From: Acidobacteriota bacterium
Lineage (GTDB): Bacteria; Acidobacteriota; Terriglobia; Versatilivoradales; Versatilivoraceae
NCBI GenBank assembly: GCA_022826755.1
Contig: JAJDUG010000005.1
Coordinates: forward strand, 1-64,000
DNA: 64,000 nt
Direction of reading: 5' to 3'
Positions 58,064-64,000 of the stretch are shown here, piece by piece. The translations under genes were made by a program, and so were the position numbers. The notes under the pieces were generated by a model. That model had not been told where the DNA came from. It made no database searches and saw only the letters and a list, made by a program, of their open reading frames with translations. Numbering within the stretch: position 1 is the first letter of the stretch; every line of letters begins with the position of its first letter.

Positions 58064-59227
58064 TTATTTTTTTTTGAAGGTGATTCCCGGCTTGATCATC
58101 TCGGCCGCGGTCATGCCCACCAGGCCCGAGATGGGCTCATCCACCATCACCCCGAACGATTGGGCGTGGACCGGATTCAGCCAGAGCTTCCAGGGAGGAT
58201 TGAGGGTAGGCGGGATGGATTCGTCTGAATCGGCGCTCAGGTAGAACCAGGCCAGCAGGGTGGCGACACTGGTGGTGACCCTTTTCTCGGGCCCTTCGCC
58301 CCACAATCCCTGCTCGCTGCGAACCCTCAGCAGCCAGCGGATGGTGAGATCCAGTTCCACCAGCATCCAACCGGTCAGGTCCTTATCGTCCAAGAGATAG
58401 TAGGCGGCTTGAACCGCCTCGGCCCAATAGGGGATGACGCCCAGCGAGCCCTGCAAAGAGATGTTTCCGTCGACGATGGAGGGGATCTGTCCATTGGGCC
58501 TCCGGCTCCGGACCAGCCAACGCACCCCATCCGCCGCCAGCCGCCGATATTCCGGATTCTCGGTGAGCGCATAGAGCTGAGAAAAAAACAGGCTGCCGGC
58601 CGCGGTGGAAGCCGTGGAAGGTCCGACCGAGGCCTGGCCGCCGACAACTCCCATGGCGATGGCGCCTGCGTCCTCGCCTTGGGTGACAACCCAGCCACTC
58701 GACCCTTTCCAACCCTTCCTCGACCCGTCCCCCTGGTAGCCCTCCACCAGGACCCGGGCGTATCGTTCCAAAGCCTGGCGATAGGCTCGCTTGCGGGCTT
58801 TGTCCGCATAGACATGGCTCCGGGCCAGGGCAGCCGCGGCCAGGCTGGAATCCACCGAGTTCAAGGGCAGGCCCTCGTTGCCGTCGACCCACAGTGCACC
58901 CGGGTTGCCGGCTGCTGTCGGCACCGGGTGCTGCTGCGCAATCAGCCGATCGCCCCAGGCCAGGGCTGCACTCAGGAAGTGTTTGTGCTTACCCGCCAAA
59001 TCGTAGCCTGCCAGGAGGGCTCGAATCGACGCTCCTGAAGTTCGGGCGGCGGACTCGGACTCCTCCTCGGCTTGGGATTCAATCCAATCGCAAACCTCCA
59101 CCAGGTAGTGCTTCAACTGCTTCTTGGCCGCTTTTCGGAAGAGCTTCCTGGCTTGAAGCTGAACCGGCATGGCTACGGCCAGCAACAGAACAAGCAGAAG
59201 CACCCTCCCGGCGGAGAAACGTTTCAT
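58064..59227 (-). CDS. Secreted alpha/alpha-toroid protein, function unknown
   Basis: 387 residues with a signal peptide (VLLLVLLLAVAMPVQLQA). The mature part is built of paired helices with small-residue turns: HYLVEVCDWIESQ, LNSVDSSLAAAALARSH, GEDAGAIAMGVVG, GSLFFSQLYALTENPEYRRL and PYWAEAVQAAYYLL. This is the spacing of six-hairpin (alpha/alpha)6 enzymes such as glycoside hydrolases or lyases. I cannot name a family or catalytic residues. The C-terminus KKK lies against a dispersed repeat. Confidence 0.6.
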   Translation of the reverse strand: MKRFSAGRVLLLVLLLAVAMPVQLQARKLFRKAAKKQLKHYLVEVCDWIESQAEEESESAARTSGASIRALLAGYDLAGKHKHFLSAALAWGDRLIAQQHPVPTAAGNPGALWVDGNEGLPLNSVDSSLAAAALARSHVYADKARKRAYRQALERYARVLVEGYQGDGSRKGWKGSSGWVVTQGEDAGAIAMGVVGGQASVGPSTASTAAGSLFFSQLYALTENPEYRRLAADGVRWLVRSRRPNGQIPSIVDGNISLQGSLGVIPYWAEAVQAAYYLLDDKDLTGWMLVELDLTIRWLLRVRSEQGLWGEGPEKRVTTSVATLLAWFYLSADSDESIPPTLNPPWKLWLNPVHAQSFGVMVDEPISGLVGMTAAEMIKPGITFKKK

Positions 59228-59540
59228 GGGAATACTCGAGTGCCCGCCGTCGATTTACAGCGGAAGGCCGGCGGGGCAAGACGGCATCCGGGCTCAAACC
59301 GGCAGGCGGCCCGGCCGCGCCCCCGCCCTGCCGTGTGGATCATGCGCGGCAAGACCGGGGTGATCAGGCAAGCGTCTCTGTGGAAAGGCAGGGCGTTTCG
59401 GGTGGGCGCTGCTCACCCGCCGCCCGAGTGGCGGCGAGAGGTGGCGGATACAATGACCCCGGGCTCACGCCCGAGGCTGGAGCCGGACCGCCAAGCCGCC
59501 CGTCGGAGAGCAACGGCAGCCGGCGGCTCTCCCCTCCGTT
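59228..59540. other. GC-rich intergenic stretch
   Basis: 313 bases with several inverted pieces, for example GGGTGGGCGCTGCTCACCC near 59400, but no open frame that I can support and no recognisable promoter. Codons read across it are rich in Arg, Pro and Gly, as expected from GC-rich non-coding DNA. Confidence 0.5.
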
Positions 59541-60158
59541 TCACTTCTCCAGAACGAACTTGGTCATCAGGTACTTGAATCGAGCCTGCTCCTCGGGTCC
59601 GATCTCCTTGTCGACCATCCGGGCCGTGGCCACCTCTCCTCGAACGACCACCTGCTCTGCGCGATAGACGTCCTTGGTGGCGGGTTCGCCTTCCAGCACA
59701 TATCCCAGGTCGCCAAAACCGCTCTTGGTGATGTGCTCGACGGTGTCTCCCGCGGGCGACCTGGTATCGATGCCGATCTGCCGATTCCAGTAGTCCTTGT
59801 TGTTAAGGGACCAGTTGTAGTAGGTAATGACCACCTCCACATCCTGGCTGACCTGGTCGATCTCGAACTGGTCCTTGAAGCTGGCCGTCTGCAGCTCGGC
59901 TTCGTCCATCTTCTGGTAGACCTGAACGGTAAAGTCATTCTGAGGCGGCTTGGGCACTTTGGCCTGCTCCACCGCCGGCTCGGGCGCAACCTCTTCCACA
60001 GGCTGTCCCCTTTTCTTGCCCTTCTTCTTGGACTTCTTCTGACTGGCGGAAAGCGGCGAGTAAGGCCCCTCCACCAGGCTGCCCACCAGCAGACACAGAC
60101 CAGCCGCCAGAACCAGGCGGCCGCAGAACCGACAGAGGCCCGAGAGTGAACGTCTCAT
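59541..60158 (-). CDS. Secreted protein with Lys-rich linker, function unknown
   Basis: 205 residues. A signal peptide (LVLAAGLCLLVGSLVEG) is followed by a basic stretch (KKSKKKGKKRGQ), an acidic Pro/Glu linker (VEEVAPEPAVEQAKVP) and a folded part with DVEVVITYYNWSLNNKDYW and VVVRGEVATARMVDKEIG. I recognise no family. It is on the same strand as the BFN gene, 108 bases after it. Confidence 0.6.
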   Translation of the reverse strand: MRRSLSGLCRFCGRLVLAAGLCLLVGSLVEGPYSPLSASQKKSKKKGKKRGQPVEEVAPEPAVEQAKVPKPPQNDFTVQVYQKMDEAELQTASFKDQFEIDQVSQDVEVVITYYNWSLNNKDYWNRQIGIDTRSPAGDTVEHITKSGFGDLGYVLEGEPATKDVYRAEQVVVRGEVATARMVDKEIGPEEQARFKYLMTKFVLEK

Positions 60159-60266
60159 GGCTTCCTCCTCAATAACCCCGGCGCGGGTTGGCGCCGGATC
60201 GGTCGGGATTCGTTTGGGAAACGCCCTCCATTATAGTCCTGACACCGCCCAGCGCAAGAAAAAGGG

Positions 60267-60752
60267 CTACATCTTGTACTTGCCCAGGTCCTCGTCATTC
60301 AGATTCTCCAGCCAGCGCTTCAGTTCCTCGTCGCCCGATTTTTCCTTGTCGGCCGAGGCTGCCTTGGAAGTCTTGATCACCTCTTCCTCCACGAAGATAG
60401 GAGAATCCGTACGCAGCGCCAGAGCCAGTGCGTCGCTGGGGCGGGAGTCGATCGAGATCAGGCGGCCCTCCCGTTCCAACCAGATGACGGCGTAAAAGGT
60501 ATCGTCCTTGAGCTGGTTCACCACCACCTTCATCACCGAACAGCTCAATCCGTTCAGGACGTTTCTCAGCAGATCGTGGGTCATGGGGCGCGGGCTGGAG
60601 ATCTTTTCGATTTCCAGGGCGATGGCATTGGCCTCGTAAACGCCAACCCAAATGGGCAGCAGGGCGTTGCCCTCAGCCCCCTTCAAGATCACGATGGGCA
60701 CATTGGTGACCGGATCCATCATCAAGCCGCGAATCTTCATTTCAATCTGCAT
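60267..60752 (-). CDS. Bifunctional-nuclease-domain (BFN/DUF151) protein
   Basis: 161 residues from the ATG at 60752 with GAGGAG upstream. The BFN block is present: MKIRGLMMDPVTNVPIVIL, LPIWVGVYEANAIALEIE, MTHDLLRNVLNGL, TFYAVIWL and IDSRPSDALALALR. Relatives have been described as DNase/RNase in plants and as regulators near miaB in bacteria. It is 49 bases downstream of miaB on the same strand, a common pairing. Confidence 0.93.
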   Translation of the reverse strand: MQIEMKIRGLMMDPVTNVPIVILKGAEGNALLPIWVGVYEANAIALEIEKISSPRPMTHDLLRNVLNGLSCSVMKVVVNQLKDDTFYAVIWLEREGRLISIDSRPSDALALALRTDSPIFVEEEVIKTSKAASADKEKSGDEELKRWLENLNDEDLGKYKM

Positions 60753-60801
60753 TCTCGAACTCCTCGGTCCCCAGGGTCCCACGGCACCCACCGGATTCAG
60801 T

Positions 60802-62127
60802 CTAGCACCCAACCAATTCTCCCCGCAAACTGTTGGGGGCGTAATCGGTCACTCTCACCGGCACGAACCGGCCCAGCAATTCGGGAGGACCGCTGAAGTT
60901 GACGATCTTGTTTTGAGTCGTTCGTCCCGCCAGCACCCGGCTGTCCCTTCGGCTGCTGCCATCGACCAGGACTTCGAACTCCTTTCCCACCAGGCGGGCG
61001 TGTCTTTCGAGTTGTATCTTGCGTTGAAATTGCTGGAGAACCTGGAGCCGGCGGCTCTTCTCCTCCTCGGGAATCACATCCTGGAATGCAAAGGCCTCGG
61101 TGCCCGGACGGGGAGAGAACTTGAAGGAAAACATGGAGTCGTATCCGACATTCTCCACCATGGAGAGCGTCTCCTCGAACTGCTGCTGGGTCTCTCCGGG
61201 GAATCCCACGATGATGTCGGTGGAGAGGGCGATTTCCCTCTTGGAGCGCTTCAGGAAGGCGACCTTTTCCAGGTATTGCTCGCGGGTGTAATCCCGCTTC
61301 ATCCGCTGCAGGACGGCCGTGGACCCCGACTGCAAGGGCAAATGGATCTGGTTGCAGACCTCGGGGACCGTTTCGATCACATCCACGATGTCGGGCTGAA
61401 AGTCGCTCGGATGGGGGGAGGTGAAGCGAATGCGTCGGATTCCTTCAATCCTCGCCACACGACGCAGCAGGTCGGTAAAGGAGGCAATCTCACCCAGAGG
61501 GTCCCGCCAGGAGTTGACTGTCTGCCCAAGCAGGGTGACTTCCCGAAAACCCCGGGAGGACAGGCTCTCCACTTCGGACAGAACGTGCCGGCCGGGGCGG
61601 CTGCGCTCGGGCCCCCGGGTGTAGGGAACGACGCAGAAGGAGCAGAAGCGGTTGCACCCCTCCATTATGGTGACGAAGGCCTTGTAGGGGCTCTCCCTGG
61701 TGCCGGCCTCGGTCTCGAACAAGCGGTCGCTGTCCTGGGAAACATCGATCACCTGCCGCTCTCCCTGCTCCAGCCTGGAAACCAGCTCCGGCAGGAAGGA
61801 GTAACTGCTGGACCCGACGACAAGGTCTACCTTGGGAGCTTTCTTGAAGATCGCGGGCCCCTCCATCTGGGCCATACAACCGAGCAGGCCGATCCTGGCG
61901 GTGGGCTTGGCCCCATAGGTCCGACGCACGGCTCCCAGGCGCGAGAACACCTTCTGGTTGGCTTTCTCCCGGATATTGCAGGTGTTGAGCAGCAGAAGAT
62001 CGGCCTCGGAGGCGTTGGAGGTAGGCGCGTATCCCATCTTCACGAGGGTGCCGGCCACCTTTTCGGAGTCGTGATGATTCATCTGACAACCGAAAGTCTC
62101 GATAAAGAATTTCTTGCCTTGGGTCAT
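60802..62127 (-). CDS. miaB: tRNA methylthiotransferase MiaB
   Basis: 441 residues. The N-terminal UPF0004 cluster uses C14, C50 and C84; the radical SAM cluster uses C158, C162 and C165 (GCNRFCSFCVVPYTRG). A TRAM domain closes the protein (ARLVGKEFEVLVDGSS ... VRVTDYAPNSLRG). It adds the methylthio group of ms2i6A at position 37 of tRNAs. The start MTQGKKFFIETFGCQMN is canonical. Confidence 0.96.
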   Translation of the reverse strand: MTQGKKFFIETFGCQMNHHDSEKVAGTLVKMGYAPTSNASEADLLLLNTCNIREKANQKVFSRLGAVRRTYGAKPTARIGLLGCMAQMEGPAIFKKAPKVDLVVGSSSYSFLPELVSRLEQGERQVIDVSQDSDRLFETEAGTRESPYKAFVTIMEGCNRFCSFCVVPYTRGPERSRPGRHVLSEVESLSSRGFREVTLLGQTVNSWRDPLGEIASFTDLLRRVARIEGIRRIRFTSPHPSDFQPDIVDVIETVPEVCNQIHLPLQSGSTAVLQRMKRDYTREQYLEKVAFLKRSKREIALSTDIIVGFPGETQQQFEETLSMVENVGYDSMFSFKFSPRPGTEAFAFQDVIPEEEKSRRLQVLQQFQRKIQLERHARLVGKEFEVLVDGSSRRDSRVLAGRTTQNKIVNFSGPPELLGRFVPVRVTDYAPNSLRGELVGC

Positions 62128-62263
62128 GGTTGACAGTCAATGAAAGCCGATCATGCCGGCCGGATCCAAGGAAGCCGATGGCAGCAACAATCATCGGCTC
62201 AAGGGGAAACCCTATGAAGCTCCAGGTAGAATGCAGGAACCTGATGCCAAAGTCGAGCCTTAA

Positions 62264-62355
62264 CCCGCATTTCTCACCAACGGCAGGAAACGTGGGTTCT
62301 CAAGAAGAATTATCCACGAAGGGACACGAAGGACGACGAAGGGCCACGAAGGCGC
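62264..62355. repeat. Repeat pieces upstream of miaB
   Basis: CCCGCATTTCTCACCA (62264-62279) matches the ends of the 32.0-kb element. AATTATCCACGAAGGGACAC with spaced ACGAAGG units (62308-62355) matches the copies at 28.5, 48.3 and 57.7 kb. No gene. Confidence 0.75.
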
Positions 62356-62418
62356 CGAGGACAACCGTGACGGGATCGCAAGGTGACGAAGGCATGAAAG
62401 ATATCCACCAAGGAAAAC

Positions 62419-62624
62419 GACGAACCACCAATGGACACGAATGAACACCAATGAACGGCATGATGAGTCGTTCATTGGGAGGGACAACCGATATCGAGGA
62501 GGTTGTCTACGAAGGACACGAAGGGATTCCAAAGCAACAAGATTGCAGAAGCATCCCGGTGTCGCTTGTCGTTGAGGACAGTCCCTCCGAATTCGTGTCT
62601 ATTCGTGTTCATTCGTGGTTCGTC
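62419..62624. repeat. Dispersed element A, copy 2 (206 bp, inverted relative to copy 1)
   Basis: The ends are GACGAACCACCAATGGACAC and the inverse CATTCGTGGTTCGTC (ending 62624). Read in reverse it aligns with 44275-44462 through most of its length, with substitutions scattered throughout, so the two copies are old. No protein-coding capacity is evident. Confidence 0.8.
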
Positions 62625-62637
62625 TTTATTGACAGCC

Positions 62638-62687
62638 ACTTGTTTGTCGTCCGAATGATCCGTCCCGTCGTGGGCGGCGGGGCCGCC
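62638..62687. repeat. CGAATGATCCG repeat with G-rich palindrome after recN
   Basis: Contains CCGAATGATCCGTCCCGTCG and GGGCGGCGGGG, directly after the recN stop. The equivalent copy at 58027-58062 lies directly after the stop of the 58.06-kb gene, so this repeat may serve as a transcription end. Confidence 0.65.
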
Positions 62688-64000
62688 TCAGGTCGAGGCG
62701 CTTTGGAGAAGTTCGGCGGCATGCTTGAGGACATTGTCGGTCACCCGCTCCCCGCTGATCATGCGGGCGATTTCGCGAATGCGGCTCTCCCGGTCCAGCC
62801 GGTCGACCCGGGTCACCGTGCGGTCGTTCTCCACCCTTTTCCGGATATGAAAATGGTTGTCGGCATAGGAGGCGATCTGCGGAAGGTGAGTCACGCACAA
62901 CACCTGGTTGGCCCTGGAAAGAACCTTGAGTTTCCGCCCCACCACGTCGGCTGCCCGTCCACCGATGCCGCTATCGACTTCGTCGAAGATCAGCGTTTTC
63001 CCCTCGTCATCGATGGAACGAATGGTTTTCAAGGCCAACATGATCCTCGAGACCTCCCCGCCGGAAGCGATCTTGGCCAAGGGCTTCAGGTCTTCACCCG
63101 GATTGGGGCTGATCAGGAAGTCGATCACGTCGGTCCCGTTCGCGCTGCCGGACACCCCGTGTCCGGACGAAGCCTGTCCACCACTGCCGGGAGCGGAAGA
63201 GAAGGCCACCCGGAACCGGGTTTTTTCCATGGCCAGTTGGCCCAACTCTCCACCCATGGAGCACTCGAGTCTCTCGGCGGCCGTTTTTCGCTGGAGGCTG
63301 AGTGACCCTGCCCGACTCAGATAGTCGCTCTCCAGAACCTGCAACTCCTTCTCGATCGACTCGACCCTGCGGTCGGCTTCCTGCAGTTCCTCCAGTTCTC
63401 CTTCGATCCGCCGGCCATGGGCCATGACCGCCTCAACCGATTCCCCGTACTTTCGCTTGAGACGGTCGATTTCGACCAGCCGCCCCTCGATCCGATCCAG
63501 CCGTGACGGATTCACCTCGACCCCGGAGGCATATTCCCTCAATGCCAGCGAGACGTCCTCGATGCTGATGCAGGCCGATTGAAACTGGTCCTGAAGGCCC
63601 CGGCAGCGGGGGTCCAGAGATCCCAACTCCTCCAGCAGCCGGCCGGTCTGCCTGAGCCGGGCTCCAATCGAATCTTCCGATTCGTAGAGGCGGACATGGG
63701 CCTGGTGAGCGGCCTGGAAAAGACGGTCCGCGTTGGAGAGCAGGCGGCGCTCCTCCAGGAGTTGAGATTCCTCATCGGGGGAGGACAAGCCCGCCTTGCG
63801 GATCTCATCGACTTGAAAGGAAAGCAGATCGATAGCCCGCAGCCTCTCCTGCTCGCTCAATTTCAAGCGCCGAACCTGCTCCCACGCTCCCTCCAGCCTG
63901 CTGTAGAGCCCTTCGACTTCAGCCAGGGTGACCTGATGGCCGCCGTAGAGGTCGAGCCACCGCAACTGGGAATCGCGACTGAAGAGCGACTGTTGGTCGC
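62688..64000 (-). CDS. recN: DNA repair ATPase RecN, C-terminal part (cut by window edge)
   Basis: The frame is open through the right edge; the first visible residues read DQQSLFSRDSQLRWLDLYGG, which corresponds to the RecN 'HxxxLL...LDxF' region after the first ATPase half, so about 120 N-terminal residues are outside. A long coiled coil (SMC-like) follows. The ABC signature is LAKIASGGEVSRIMLALK, Walker B TLIFDEVDSGIGG, and the His loop VLCVTHLPQIASYAD. RecN acts in double-strand break repair. Confidence 0.95.
   Translation of the reverse strand, partial: DQQSLFSRDSQLRWLDLYGGHQVTLAEVEGLYSRLEGAWEQVRRLKLSEQERLRAIDLLSFQVDEIRKAGLSSPDEESQLLEERRLLSNADRLFQAAHQAHVRLYESEDSIGARLRQTGRLLEELGSLDPRCRGLQDQFQSACISIEDVSLALREYASGVEVNPSRLDRIEGRLVEIDRLKRKYGESVEAVMAHGRRIEGELEELQEADRRVESIEKELQVLESDYLSRAGSLSLQRKTAAERLECSMGGELGQLAMEKTRFRVAFSSAPGSGGQASSGHGVSGSANGTDVIDFLISPNPGEDLKPLAKIASGGEVSRIMLALKTIRSIDDEGKTLIFDEVDSGIGGRAADVVGRKLKVLSRANQVLCVTHLPQIASYADNHFHIRKRVENDRTVTRVDRLDRESRIREIARMISGERVTDNVLKHAAELLQSAST

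Noticed and set aside
60652-62133. Plus-strand 493-codon frame opposite miaB
   Set aside because: Antisense shadow of miaB and the BFN gene, both of which have complete catalytic motifs; the antisense peptide shows no domain.

Overview
The window looks like a stretch of chromosome from a member of the Acidobacteriota, probably an uncultured lineage. The strongest clue is three secreted VWA proteins of the acidobacterial VWFA-related type (27.5, 37.5 and 38.5 kb). Supporting clues are a pilC-pilB-pilM-pilN-pilO cluster with a Gly/Pro-rich pseudopilin, a TonB protein with repeated N-terminal modules, bacillithiol genes, DUF1080-type lipoproteins and high GC. The assignment rests on gene content only; no rRNA gene is present.

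Layout. (1) 0-12.8 kb is a defence island, all on the minus strand and ending at the 3' end of tRNA-Asn. In order of transcription it holds an HTH regulator, hsdM-hsdS-hsdR (type I restriction-modification), a YgjP-like metallopeptidase translationally coupled to hsdR, a nuclease plus Ski2-like helicase pair resembling Hachiman (HamA/HamB), and the start of an IS1634-type transposase. A relic of a class II glutamine amidotransferase lies between the tRNA and the island. (2) 13-19.7 kb is a type IV pilus/type II secretion assembly operon. (3) 19.8-31.7 kb is mixed: a LolA-like protein, a PhoB-type regulator, an arsenic pair (aquaglyceroporin plus arsenate reductase), a site-2 protease, a propeller lipoprotein, recA, a 3-hydroxyacyl-CoA dehydrogenase, a VWA protein, a CAAX-type protease and TonB. 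(4) 32-39.6 kb reads rightward: ileS, lspA, lgt, rluD and two VWA genes. lspA and lgt process the lipoproteins, several of which are encoded in this window. (5) 39.6-52.8 kb reads leftward: queE, era, corC-like, ybeY, phoH, ligA, an IS110 element, then nnr-tsaE-bshB1-bshA, an overlapping run for metabolite repair, tRNA t6A formation and bacillithiol synthesis. (6) 53-64 kb holds tRNA-Gly, a broken four-helix-bundle gene inside heptanucleotide arrays, a hemD-hemE fusion, a tandem DUF1080 lipoprotein, two secreted proteins of unknown function, a bifunctional-nuclease-domain gene, miaB and the 3' part of recN.

Intergenic DNA is unusually rich in dispersed repeats. At least three families form 190-245 bp units with terminal inverted repeats (44.3 and 62.4 kb; 48.5 kb; 32.0 kb). 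Two short tandem-like motifs recur at 28.5, 48.2, 57.7-58.0 and 62.3-62.7 kb, and three CTTCAAA heptad arrays lie around 53-54 kb. The IS110 element sits against one of these repeats. The most system-like content is the defence island and the IS110 element with its candidate bridge RNA. All calls come from reading the sequence; no database search was run.
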